Shown one piece after another: positions 31,608-39,088 of a stretch of DNA of 39,088 nt. Source of the stretch: Nocardia miyunensis NBRC 108239 (GTDB lineage: Bacteria > Actinomycetota > Actinomycetes > Mycobacteriales > Mycobacteriaceae); NCBI RefSeq assembly GCF_001613065.1, contig NZ_BDBQ01000093.1:1-39088 (forward strand), given 5' to 3'. Below the pieces are notes generated by a model. It searched no databases. It saw only the letters and a list, made by a program, of their open reading frames with translations, and had not been told where the DNA came from. The stretch's first letter is position 1. Every line of letters starts with the position of its first letter. Position numbers and translations under genes: made by a program.

Positions 31608-32579
31608 TCAGTCGGCGAATCGGGCGATAGCGTCGAGGATTGTGGTTTGCATGGTGGGGCTGCCGGTGTGGCCGGAGTCGTCGATGATTCGTAGGTCGGC
31701 GTCGGGCCAGGCTCGAGCGAGTTCCCAGGCGGTGAGCAGTGGGGCGGACAGGTCGAGGCGCCCGTGGATGAGGACGCCGGGGATACCGGTGAGGCGGTGG
31801 GCGTCGCGCAGTAACCGGCCGTCGGCGAGCCAGGCGGCGTTGGCGAAATAGTGGGTGCAGATCCGCACGAACGCCAGCTTCGCCGCATCCGGTTTGGCGC
31901 TGTATTGGCCTGGCGCGCCGAGGGTTTCGTGCGCGATCACGGCATCCTCCCAGACGCACCACTCCCGGGCCGCGCTCGCGCGCACAGCGGGATCCCGGTG
32001 CTCCATGAGTCCTCGGTAGGCCTCGACCAGATTCCCGTCCCGCTCGGCGGCAGGTACAGCGTTGCGGAACCGCTCCCACTCGACCGGCAGCAGCAAGCGC
32101 AGGCCGTGATAGAGCCAGTCGACCTCCTGTGGCCGGGTCATGGTCACGCCGACCAGCACGATCCCGATGACGCGGTCCGGATGACGCTGGGCATAGGCGA
32201 GGGTCAGAGTCGAGCCCCACGAACCGCCGTAGAGCAGCCAGCGCTCGATGCCCAGGCTCTCGCGCAGTCGTTCCATGTCGGCGAGTAGGTGTTCAATGGT
32301 GTTGTGCGCCATATCAACTGATGGATCGGCGGCATTCGGCAGGCTCTCGCCGCAGCCGCGCTGATCGAACAGCACGATCCGGAACGCATCCGGGTCGAAC
32401 AGTCTGCGACTGCCGCGTCGGCCGCCACCGCCGGGGCCGCCGTGCACCACCAGAGCGGGTCGCCCGTCGGGATTCCCGCTGGTTTCCCAGTAGATCCGGT
32501 TGTCCGCACCGACGTCGAGCAGCCCGGACGCGTAGGGCTCGATCATGGGAAAGGGTTGCCGCGCTTTGGAAGCAGACAT
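31608..32579 (-). CDS. pip: Proline iminopeptidase
   Basis: An alpha/beta hydrolase of family S33 that removes N-terminal proline from peptides. In the 323 residues the oxyanion motif HGGPGG is at 46-51, the nucleophile is S120 in GGSWG, the acid is D276 in HGRLDLS and the base is H304 in DDSGH. DQRGCGES (72-79) is typical of this family. A GAGGG site lies close to the ATG. It stands alone between the tRNA terminator and the oxidoreductase gene, and 31548-31607 holds nothing visible. Confidence 0.93.
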   Translation of the reverse strand: MSASKARQPFPMIEPYASGLLDVGADNRIYWETSGNPDGRPALVVHGGPGGGGRRGSRRLFDPDAFRIVLFDQRGCGESLPNAADPSVDMAHNTIEHLLADMERLRESLGIERWLLYGGSWGSTLTLAYAQRHPDRVIGIVLVGVTMTRPQEVDWLYHGLRLLLPVEWERFRNAVPAAERDGNLVEAYRGLMEHRDPAVRASAAREWCVWEDAVIAHETLGAPGQYSAKPDAAKLAFVRICTHYFANAAWLADGRLLRDAHRLTGIPGVLIHGRLDLSAPLLTAWELARAWPDADLRIIDDSGHTGSPTMQTTILDAIARFAD

Positions 32580-32739
32580 AACCCTCGACGGTAGTCATGA
32601 CAAGTCGGCTGTTGTACCGCTTGCCCTGGATGTGGCACGCGCTCGGTCGCGGATCGGCCGTTGCACATCGGACGGCGGCCACTCCCGAAAGGATCGGATC
32701 GGCCGACCTCGAAAACGGCAGCGGCACTGCGGCACAGGG

Positions 32740-34140
32740 TCAATCGGGCTGTTGCGCGGCGATCACCTTGCCGGGGTTGAGAATTCCGTGTGGGTCGAGG
32801 GCTCGTTTGATGCTGTGGTGCATGGACATGGCTACCGGGTCCAGTTCTCGGGACAGGCCGGGCATCTTCAGCAGGCCGATGCCGTGTTCGCCGGTGACGG
32901 TGCCGCCGAAATCCAGTGCGGCATCGATGATGTCGGCGAAGGCGGCCTGGGCTCGGGCGCGGGCGGCTTCGTCGTCGTGGGAGGTGATGAGCAGGGGGTG
33001 GAGGTTGCCGTCGCCGGCGTGGGCGATATTGGCGATGACGGTGTCGTGACGCAGGGCGATCTGCTCGATGCGGGCGAGCATATCGGGCACCGCGCGGACG
33101 GGGACGCAAATGTCCTCGGTAAGAACGGGTCCCAGGCGTTCGACGGCCGGATAGGCCAGGCGGCGGGCCTGGAACAGCGCCTCGGACTCGGTCTCGTCGG
33201 TGGATACCGCACTCCAGGTGGCGCCGGCCTTTTCGAAGCAGCCGCGCATGGTCTCCGCATCGGCCTCGCCGACCGATCCGGCCACGTCGACCCGGCCGAG
33301 CAGGACCACCTCCGCATCCACCGACAGTCCGAGCTTCTTCCAATCGTCCACCGCGCGTAGACAATGCCGATCGATCAGTTCCAGCGCCGAGGGGATCACC
33401 CCGGAACCGACCACCGCCTCGACGGCACGTCCGGCGTGCACGATGGAGTCGAAATATCCGGCCACGGTGCGCTCGGCCGGACGACGCGGACGCAGCCGCA
33501 GCGTGACCTCGGTGATGACGCCCAACGTCCCCTCCGAACCGACCATCAGCCCGGCCAGATCGTAACCCGCCACCCCCTTGGCGGTGCGACGGCCCAGCCG
33601 CACCAATTCTCCTGTGCCGGTGACGATCTGCATACCCAGGACGTAGTCGCGGGTCACCCCGTACTTCACGCAGCACAGCCCGCCCGCGTTCGTTGCGACG
33701 TTACCGCCGATCGTGGACCACGGCGCGCTCGCCGGATCCGGCGGATACCAGAGCCCCTGCTCGGCACAGGCGCTGCGCAGGTCCTCGTTGATCACACCCG
33801 GTTGCACGACCGCGACGCGTTCGAGCGGATCTATCTCCAGCACCGCGTTCATGCGCTCGAACGAGAGCACCACACTGCCTCGAATCGCGTTCGCCCCGCC
33901 GGACAATCCCGTTCCCGCACCGCGAGCGATCACCGGCGTGCGATGCTCGGCACACCACCGCACGATGGTGCGGACCTCCTCGGCCGAATGCGGACGCAGC
34001 ACCGCCAGCGGCGTCTCGTAGGGCGCCCATTCCGCCTCGTCGTGCCCATAACGTTCGATGACGTCCGGATCCGTGACGACGCGGCCCGCGGGCAGCCGCG
34101 CGGCCAGTTCCTCCACCGAATTCACCACCGCACCTCGCAT
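32740..34140 (-). CDS. GlcD-type FAD-linked oxidoreductase
   Basis: A soluble 2-hydroxy-acid dehydrogenase of the glycolate oxidase GlcD / D-lactate dehydrogenase family, about 466 residues. The FAD-binding half has RGAGTGLSGGANA, GGNVATNAGG and GSEGTLG; the C-terminal half has HAGDGNLHP, GEHGIG and the final HGILNPGKV. The substrate cannot be told from sequence (glycolate, D-lactate and D-2-hydroxyglutarate are all possible). The start is uncertain: GTG 34164, ATG 34140 or GTG 34125, the last having the best-spaced GAGG site. The gap of 160 bp after the gene (32580-32739) shows no feature. Confidence 0.9.
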   Translation of the reverse strand: MRGAVVNSVEELAARLPAGRVVTDPDVIERYGHDEAEWAPYETPLAVLRPHSAEEVRTIVRWCAEHRTPVIARGAGTGLSGGANAIRGSVVLSFERMNAVLEIDPLERVAVVQPGVINEDLRSACAEQGLWYPPDPASAPWSTIGGNVATNAGGLCCVKYGVTRDYVLGMQIVTGTGELVRLGRRTAKGVAGYDLAGLMVGSEGTLGVITEVTLRLRPRRPAERTVAGYFDSIVHAGRAVEAVVGSGVIPSALELIDRHCLRAVDDWKKLGLSVDAEVVLLGRVDVAGSVGEADAETMRGCFEKAGATWSAVSTDETESEALFQARRLAYPAVERLGPVLTEDICVPVRAVPDMLARIEQIALRHDTVIANIAHAGDGNLHPLLITSHDDEAARARAQAAFADIIDAALDFGGTVTGEHGIGLLKMPGLSRELDPVAMSMHHSIKRALDPHGILNPGKVIAAQQPD

Positions 34141-34210
34141 TCCTCGTGCACGCCGTGCCGCCACGACGGCAGCTCAACCCTACGACCCGGCCGAGTCCGG
34201 GCCGCGGGGG

Positions 34211-34792
34211 TCAGGATTCGCCGGGACGGGCCGTCAGATATCGCTGCAGGACGGGTGCGAGGTCGGCGGCCAGCTCGGCGTGCGTCATCGCGACCACCGG
34301 TTCGAGCCGCAGCACGTAGCGGCACAGCGCGATGCCGAGCATCTGGCTGGCGATCAGGCCCGCACGGCGCGGGGCGTCGGCCGGATCGCCGACGCGCAAC
34401 ACCATCGGCATGATCTGCCCGCCGAAGATCCGCTGGGCGTGCTGTGCCACCGAATCGTCGGTCATCGCCGAGCGCAGCAGGGTCAACAGGATCTCGTCGC
34501 TGGGCGGCGTCTCCCACAGTTCGAGGAATCGGCGCACGATCGCCTCACCCAGCAGATCCTGTTGCACCACACCGAGATCCGGCAGTTCCAGATCGATCTC
34601 CAGAGACGAGTAGAACAGCCCCTCCTTGTTGCCGTAGTACCGCATCACCATCGACGGATCGATCCGGGCGTCGGCGGCGATGGCCCGGATGGTCGCCTTG
34701 CGGAACCCGTCCTGCGCGAAGCGGTGCCGGGCGGCGGCCAGGATGGCGGCCCGGGTGGCATCGGAGCGGCGGGGAGCGGTCTCGGCGGTCAT
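34211..34792 (-). CDS. TetR-family transcriptional regulator
   Basis: A 193-residue regulator. The N-terminal helix-turn-helix covers about residues 12-58, with AAILAAARHRFAQDGFRKAT and the IDPSMVMRYYGNKEGLF recognition region. The C-terminal domain resembles the TetR_C family of many actinobacterial repressors; its ligand is unknown. The open frame extends to 35770 over the opposite gene, but the ATG at 34792 begins exactly at the family start. It lacks a ribosome binding site, and TACATT ends 7 nt upstream, suggesting a leaderless mRNA. It is divergent from the FAD monooxygenase and probably controls it and itself. Confidence 0.92.
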   Translation of the reverse strand: MTAETAPRRSDATRAAILAAARHRFAQDGFRKATIRAIAADARIDPSMVMRYYGNKEGLFYSSLEIDLELPDLGVVQQDLLGEAIVRRFLELWETPPSDEILLTLLRSAMTDDSVAQHAQRIFGGQIMPMVLRVGDPADAPRRAGLIASQMLGIALCRYVLRLEPVVAMTHAELAADLAPVLQRYLTARPGES

Positions 34793-34880
34793 GCCAACAA
34801 ATGTAGGCCAACAACTGTTGACGCGCCAGTGCCTTGGCCTTATCGTTGATGTCAACAGCCGTTGGCCTACAAATGTTGGC
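34793..34880. promoter_or_regulatory. Divergent control region with two 30-bp inverted arms
   Basis: Arm 34793-34822 and arm 34851-34880 are inverted copies with 26 of 30 identical bases, separated by 28 bp. Each arm contains a TGTAGGCCAAC-type near-palindrome and a GTTGAC edge. The left arm covers the TACATT -10 box of tetR (34800-34805) and the -35 of the monooxygenase promoter; the right arm covers its start point. This looks like a double TetR operator. Confidence 0.75.
34818..34846 (+). promoter_or_regulatory. Promoter of the FAD monooxygenase gene
   Basis: -35 TTGACG (34818-34823), 17-nt spacer, -10 TATCGT (34841-34846), about 52 bp before the start codon. Confidence 0.65.
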
Positions 34881-34897
34881 AAATCTGAGGAGCCGTC

Positions 34898-36064
34898 ATG
34901 AACACCGTTCCCGCCACCGCTTCGGTCGTCGTCATCGGTGCAGGTCCCGCCGGAATGACCGCCGGAATCGCCCTCGCCGACGCGGGCGTCGACGTGGTAT
35001 TGCTGGACCAGCTGGCCGAGGGAGCGAACACCTCGCGCGCCGCGGTCGTGCATGCCCGCACCCTCGAGGTGCTCGACGAATTCGGCGTCGCCGGGGAGCT
35101 GACCGAGCGCGGCCTCATCGTCGATCAGTTCGACCTCAACGACGGCGCGCGGCGCCTGGCCACCGTCGGGTTCGACGGCCTGCCGACCCGATTCCCCTAC
35201 GCGCTGCTGATCAGCCAGGCCACCACCGAGGAAGTCCTGCTTGCCCGGCTCCGCAAGGCCGGTGGCACGGTTCTGCGTCCCTACACGGTCAGCGTGGTCA
35301 AGGGCGACGAGACCGGTGTCACCATCGAATTCACCGATGCCGCAGGCGATCCCGGATCCATCCGGGCGGACTACGTGATCGGCGCGGACGGAATGCACAG
35401 CGTGGTCCGCGAGCAGGCGGGTATCGGATTCACCGGGGCGAGCTATCCGGAGTCGTTCGCGCTCGCCGACGTCCGGATGGACTGGCCCGATCCGCGCACC
35501 GAGGTCTCGCTGCACCTGGCTCCGCAAGGATTCATGCTCGTCGCGCCACTGCCGGACGAGCAGGACGACCGGTTCCGCATCGTCGCGACGATCGATGAGG
35601 CGCCCGAATATCCGGACCTGGCTTTCATGCAGGCGATCATCGACGACCGCCATCCGGGCGGACGGGTGCGAGAGGTGTTGTGGAGCTCGCGTTTCCGCGT
35701 CCATCATCGGCTCGCGGACCACTACCGCGCCGGGCGAATCCTGCTGGCCGGTGACGCCGCACATGTGCACAGCCCCGCCGGCGGGCAGGGGATGAACACC
35801 GGCATCCAGGACGGTGCACTACTGGGCCAACTGCTCGCGCGGGTGTTGCACGGCGAGCCGGACATCCTGCTCGACCAGTACGAGGCGATCCGCCGCCCGA
35901 TCGCTCAGGGCGTGGTCGCCCTCACCGATCGGATGACCCGCATGGCAACCCTGCGCCCGCGGCCGGCGCGCGCACTGCGCAACGCCGTGATCCGCATCGC
36001 GCTCTCCTTTCCGGGCATGCGGCGGGCCATGGCCTTCCGGCTCGCCGAGCTGACCGCTCGCTGA
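34898..36064 (+). CDS. FAD-dependent aromatic-type monooxygenase
   Basis: A 388-residue flavoprotein of the p-hydroxybenzoate hydroxylase group. The FAD motif GAGPAG is at 14-19, the DG motif GADGMHSVVR at 162-171 and the GD motif AGDAAHVHSP at 284-293, followed by GGQGMNTG. It lacks the C-terminal thioredoxin-like domain of phenol hydroxylases and is shorter than the rifampicin monooxygenases of Nocardia, so that role is not supported. TGAGGAG precedes the ATG by 6 nt. The substrate is probably aromatic or polyketide-like (inference). Confidence 0.9.
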   Translation: MNTVPATASVVVIGAGPAGMTAGIALADAGVDVVLLDQLAEGANTSRAAVVHARTLEVLDEFGVAGELTERGLIVDQFDLNDGARRLATVGFDGLPTRFPYALLISQATTEEVLLARLRKAGGTVLRPYTVSVVKGDETGVTIEFTDAAGDPGSIRADYVIGADGMHSVVREQAGIGFTGASYPESFALADVRMDWPDPRTEVSLHLAPQGFMLVAPLPDEQDDRFRIVATIDEAPEYPDLAFMQAIIDDRHPGGRVREVLWSSRFRVHHRLADHYRAGRILLAGDAAHVHSPAGGQGMNTGIQDGALLGQLLARVLHGEPDILLDQYEAIRRPIAQGVVALTDRMTRMATLRPRPARALRNAVIRIALSFPGMRRAMAFRLAELTAR

Positions 36065-36089
36065 CCGGACGAGTTCCGCTCAGCGAGAT

Positions 36090-36113
36090 CGTCCGTGGGA
36101 ATTCCCGCGGACG
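36090..36113 (+). other. Hairpin between the monooxygenase and EthD-like genes
   Basis: A 10-bp stem (36090-36099 with 36104-36113, one G-T wobble) closes an AATT loop 25 bp past the monooxygenase stop codon. No T-run follows. It could be a partial terminator or an RNA stability element between two co-transcribed genes. Confidence 0.4.
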
Positions 36114-36168
36114 GTGGCCTCGCACCGATACCCTCTCCGACCACACCGATGCCGAAAGGGCGACCGAG

Positions 36169-36837
36169 ATGAAATTGATGTATGCCCTGTGGGGTTCGGA
36201 GCTGGCCGAGACGCTCCGCTCCCCCGGCTCGCACGCTCGACTCGCCCGCGCGGGCGCGAGCGAACTACAGGTCAACGTGGTCGACGGCGACGTCGCGGAG
36301 GCGAAGTTGCGGCTGTCGACCTACGACGATCCGGTGGACGCGGTGGTCAGCGTGTGGACCGAGAGCGACCACGAGCCGATCACTCGCGAACTGGCCTCCC
36401 TCACAGATCGATTCGAGGGCTGGATCGTCGAGGAACGCGTCCCGATGAAGCCCCCGGCGACGCCCGACGGAGTGCGTTTCGACGCGTTGTCCAATATCGC
36501 GTTCCTACGCATCCCGTCGGAGATGACGCCCGAGGCGTGGCGGCAGTACTGGCACGAGGTACACACCACGATCGCCATCGAAACCCAGGCGACCTTCGGT
36601 TATCTGCAGAACACCGTCGTCTCGGCGATAACTCCTGGACGTCGCGTCGACGGCCTGGTCGAGGAGCTGTTCCCCATGGCCGCGATGATCGATCCGCACG
36701 AGTTCTGGGGCAGCGGCGGAGACGACGCCGAGTTGCAGCGCCGCGTCACCCGCATGATGAGCAGCATCGATATCTTCGGGGCCAACCGCGACATCGACGT
36801 CGTCCCGACCAGCAGATACCACTACACCCTCCGCTGA
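36169..36837 (+). CDS. EthD-domain-like protein
   Basis: A 222-residue protein. The C-terminal half (about 110-200), with MTPEAWRQYWHEVHTTIA and the ATFGYLQN block, resembles the dimeric alpha-beta barrel of EthD-like proteins, small proteins often found next to monooxygenases. The N-terminal half may be a second, diverged barrel repeat. It has no signal peptide or membrane helix. It follows the monooxygenase by 104 bp and is probably in the same unit. The name is by resemblance; no catalytic residue can be assigned. Confidence 0.7.
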   Translation: MKLMYALWGSELAETLRSPGSHARLARAGASELQVNVVDGDVAEAKLRLSTYDDPVDAVVSVWTESDHEPITRELASLTDRFEGWIVEERVPMKPPATPDGVRFDALSNIAFLRIPSEMTPEAWRQYWHEVHTTIAIETQATFGYLQNTVVSAITPGRRVDGLVEELFPMAAMIDPHEFWGSGGDDAELQRRVTRMMSSIDIFGANRDIDVVPTSRYHYTLR

Positions 36838-37232
36838 GATCCATCTCACGGACAGATCATTCCGAATTATCTTCTGACACTGGATATTCCGGCCATCGGT
36901 TCAGAATTCCGACCATCTGCTTCCTGGAGGCCCTTGGCCAGTCACCTCACCTTCGACCACCCCGCCACGCATCGGCCGCCGCTATCTGCCCCCAGCCGTG
37001 CTCCACAACGGTGTTCGCGGCCATCACAGATCCCGCTGCCAGCGAGAACAGACCGCCGTACTCGTACTATCACGCACGCGAACCGTACTGGCCGCACCGC
37101 TATTGGGGGTTCCCGATCGCCCGGCTCCGATGGGTGCGCGCCAACGCGCGCGAACATGCGTGGTCTGAACCAACGTGCACGAACCGGCGTGCGTGATCAC
37201 GAATCCGAAGCCCGCGTGCCGTAGTCTGCGCG
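36838..37232. other. 395-bp gap, lower GC at its start
   Basis: The first 90 bp (36838-36930) are clearly poorer in GC than the neighbours. A TTG-started frame at 36934-37224 (96 residues, Arg/Pro/Thr-rich) has GGAGG 3 nt upstream but poor coding character and no recognised family. TAGTCT at 37222-37227 lies 5 nt before a GTG at 37233 and could be a -10 box. Nothing else was identified. Confidence 0.3.
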
Positions 37233-38693
37233 GTGACGATGCCCGCCCTCGGGACGGCGGGCCGACGGGTGCGAACGGGGATGCCGCTGATGACGTGTTG
37301 TGGTCCGAATCGGCGACGCCTGCTCGCGGCACTGGCGGCGTCGCCGATCATGGTCGCGGCGGGAACCGCTCGCGCACAACCGAATTCGATGGTCGCCACC
37401 GATCTCGAGGTGGTCACCCTGACGCCGACCTCGGTGATCCTGACCTGGACCACGCTGGGAGCGGACGCGTCCGGGAATCGGATTCCGGTCGACGCGGGCA
37501 CACAGGTCCGCCTGGCCCGGGCCGATGCGACGGGACCGGCCCGGACCGTCCACGACGACAGCGACCGGACGCCGTACCACTACGCCGAGGTCACCGGCCT
37601 CGAACCCGGGCGCACATATCGTTTCGAGGCATGGTCCGACGGTGTGCGCGCGGTTCCGGCGGCGACCGTGGTGACGCATCTGCCCGGGAGCGCCGAATGC
37701 GCCGGACGGTTCACCACGCTCGTACAGCCGCCGGGACGTCTGCTGCGCACCGTGGCGCTGTGCAACGACGTGCATTTCGGTGAGGAGATCGCCGGACTGA
37801 TCGTGAACGAATATCCGCCGGGCATCCAACAGGAACCGGGCCTACCCCCGTATCCCGAGGTGATGCTCACCGCGATGCTCGGCGATCTGCGCCGACCCGA
37901 CCGCGGCGCGGATCATCTGTTGCTGGCCGGCGACCTCACCGCGGAGGCGACACCGGGCCAGAGTCGTTCCGTACGAGCACATCTGGATCGCTGGGGCAGG
38001 GCCGAGCGGGACTGGTTCGCGGTACGCGGCAATCACGACCGGCCACACGTCGGTGCGGAGTACGCCGGATGTCCCCCGGTAGTCGATGCCGACCACCACG
38101 ACTGCTGGGGCGAATCATTCGGCGCGCGAGGGCAACCCACCGAGCATCGGGTGGGCGAGTTGCGGCTGCTCGGCCTGGACACGACCCGCCTCGACCAGGC
38201 GGGCGGCGCCATCGATCCCGAACAGTTGGCGCACCTGCGCGAGGTGCTCCGAGCCGAACCGGACCGCCCGACGCTGGTCTTCGGCCATCACCCCGTCACC
38301 CTGAACTCGGCGCTGTCCAATATCAACGGCCCGGATTTCGTCCTGAACCGCCCCGACGCGATGACCCTGCAGAATCTCTACCGATCCGCACCCGGCGTAT
38401 TCCTGCATCACGCGGGTCACACCCACCGCAACCGCCGCACGGCCCCCGACATCCCGCTGAACGTCGAATTCCTCGAGGTCGGCGCGGTCAAGGAATATCC
38501 CGGCGGCTACACCCTCGTCCGCCTCTACGAGGGCGGCTACACCGCCAATTTCTACAAGACCCGAACCCCCGACGCCCGCCGCTGGAGCACCCGCAGCCGC
38601 GCCGAATACCTGGGCCTCATCCCCGAATACACCCTCGGCACCACCACCGACCGCAATCACGTTGTGCTACAAGACTTTTCCGGCCTGAAGTAG
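37233..38693 (+). CDS. Exported metallophosphoesterase with N-terminal Fn3-like domain
   Basis: A calcineurin-type phosphoesterase, 486 residues from the GTG at 37233. A twin-arginine signal (NRRRLLAALAASPIM, about 26-40) ends at AQP near residue 49. An Fn3-like purple-phosphatase-type domain follows (about 55-150). The metal motifs are CNDVH (D179, H181), AGDL (D234), GNHD (266-269), FGHHP (350-354) and AGHTH (394-398). Alternative starts are ATG 37239, ATG 37281 and ATG 37290; the last two place the RRR closer to the N-terminus. Cytoplasmic folding with metals before Tat export fits the enzyme class. The substrate is unknown. Confidence 0.87.
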   Translation: MTMPALGTAGRRVRTGMPLMTCCGPNRRRLLAALAASPIMVAAGTARAQPNSMVATDLEVVTLTPTSVILTWTTLGADASGNRIPVDAGTQVRLARADATGPARTVHDDSDRTPYHYAEVTGLEPGRTYRFEAWSDGVRAVPAATVVTHLPGSAECAGRFTTLVQPPGRLLRTVALCNDVHFGEEIAGLIVNEYPPGIQQEPGLPPYPEVMLTAMLGDLRRPDRGADHLLLAGDLTAEATPGQSRSVRAHLDRWGRAERDWFAVRGNHDRPHVGAEYAGCPPVVDADHHDCWGESFGARGQPTEHRVGELRLLGLDTTRLDQAGGAIDPEQLAHLREVLRAEPDRPTLVFGHHPVTLNSALSNINGPDFVLNRPDAMTLQNLYRSAPGVFLHHAGHTHRNRRTAPDIPLNVEFLEVGAVKEYPGGYTLVRLYEGGYTANFYKTRTPDARRWSTRSRAEYLGLIPEYTLGTTTDRNHVVLQDFSGLK

Positions 38694-38756
38694 TCCGACC
38701 ACCCCGAGTTCACCCACCTGCCGCGAACCAACATCCGGCCGACGACCAACGAGAGT

Positions 38757-38800
38757 CAGCCCCGGACAACGTCAACCCTTATTGCGACGCGGCTCACCGC
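38757..38800 (-). repeat. Right-edge repeat, copy 1
   Basis: A 44-bp copy starting CAGCCCCGGACAACG and ending GCGGCTCACCGC on the plus strand. It matches copy 3 (39011-39056) over nearly its whole length. Confidence 0.55.
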
Positions 38801-38888
38801 ACCTGCACGGGCGAAAACCAAGGAACAACCCCCAAAGCCAACACCCACCCCGCGAACCTCACGCCACGTTCACCCACATACGGCGCAC

Positions 38889-38916
38889 GCCAACACCAGC
38901 AGCGCGGCTCGCCACC
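38889..38916 (-). repeat. Right-edge repeat, copy 2 (partial)
   Basis: Shares only the right half with the other copies: CAACACC then GCGCGGCTCGCC. Confidence 0.4.
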
Positions 38917-39010
38917 AGCGAACACCGAAGAGCAACCGCACAGCCGACACAGAATGCCCCGAGACACCCACCAACGCCACGAAGACGTAGCCCCGCACAC
39001 CTCGTTCCAC

Positions 39011-39056
39011 CAGCCCCCGACAACGCCGACACCTGGTTTGCGGCGCGGCTCGCCGC
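39011..39056 (-). repeat. Right-edge repeat, copy 3
   Basis: A 46-bp copy starting CAGCCCCCGACAACG and ending GCGGCTCGCCGC, close to the window edge. Confidence 0.55.
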
Positions 39057-39088
39057 CCGGACGCGTGGCGGGTGCGAGGAACGAGTGC

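Larger units (their letters stand above)
38694..39088. other. Right-edge gap with degenerate repeats
   Basis: No credible gene in the last 395 bp. A minus-strand frame at 38794-39000 (68 residues) is unusually rich in Trp and Cys and lies across the repeats, so I do not call it. The region is dominated by three degenerate repeat copies. Confidence 0.4.

Noticed and set aside
34793..35770. N-terminal extension of the tetR frame to 519 codons
   Set aside because: It runs antisense through the monooxygenase gene. The TetR fold starts exactly at the ATG at 34792.
34898..36064. Rifampicin monooxygenase as identity of the FAD monooxygenase
   Set aside because: It is clearly shorter than those enzymes and lacks their C-terminal region; the family alone does not support this substrate.
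36934..37224. A 96-codon plus-strand frame starting TTG after GGAGG
   Set aside because: Weak coding character, Arg/Pro/Thr-rich, no recognised family; kept only as a note on the gap.
38794..39000. A 68-codon minus-strand frame rich in Trp and Cys
   Set aside because: Odd composition, no ribosome binding site noted, and it lies across the degenerate repeats.

Overview
The window comes from a high-GC actinobacterium of the mycolic-acid group, most likely Nocardia or a close relative. Several features point there: two MspA-type porin genes, a MurA with Asp at position 117, a Rho with a very long charged N-terminal insert, and a gene order that follows the mycobacterial argS-lysA-hom-thrC-thrB-rho-rpmE-prfA-prmC-ywlC-wecA-atp-murA-rrn block. 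ATP synthase subunits b and delta are separate proteins, as in Nocardia and Rhodococcus, not fused as in Mycobacterium. Most of the window is core chromosome. No insertion sequence, prophage, CRISPR array or plasmid gene was seen.

Layout, left to right. Positions 1-223 hold what look like tandem promoters of an rRNA operon that would run off the left edge on the minus strand. From 224 to 29393 nearly everything is on the minus strand, so transcription runs right to left: argS, a possible short ORF, lysA, hom, thrC, thrB (arginyl-tRNA charging, then lysine and threonine synthesis); rho behind a long leader; rpmE, prfA and prmC (translation and termination); a marR plus two-gene ABC exporter cassette that interrupts the usual order; ywlC (tRNA t6A synthesis), wecA (lipid-linked GlcNAc), atpI and atpBEFHAGDC; a pair of MspA porins; a DUF2550 membrane protein; a PduO-type cobalamin adenosyltransferase; and murA. 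One small plus-strand membrane protein gene (19674-20015) sits between rpmE and rho.

From 29394 to the right end the content is accessory. A DUF3105-DUF305 pair of membrane-anchored proteins is followed by tRNA-Arg(CCG) with its own promoter and terminator. Then come a proline iminopeptidase, a GlcD-type FAD oxidoreductase, a TetR regulator divergent from an FAD monooxygenase, an EthD-like protein and a Tat-exported metallophosphoesterase. The tetR-monooxygenase gap carries two 30-bp inverted arms that cover the predicted promoters of both genes.

The most notable non-gene signals are: three degenerate copies of a 66-74 nt structured repeat in the atp operon gaps (atpA-atpH and atpH-atpF) plus a separate 13-bp hairpin between atpA and atpG; a probable CTG start codon for atpB; five genes whose -10 box sits 6-8 nt before the start codon, as expected for leaderless mRNAs; a predicted rho promoter giving a leader of about 270 nt; and a degenerate intergenic repeat at the right edge. 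No wholly new multi-gene system can be claimed from sequence alone. The best candidates for undescribed biology are the atp RNA elements, the DUF3105-DUF305 pair and the TetR/monooxygenase/EthD cassette.
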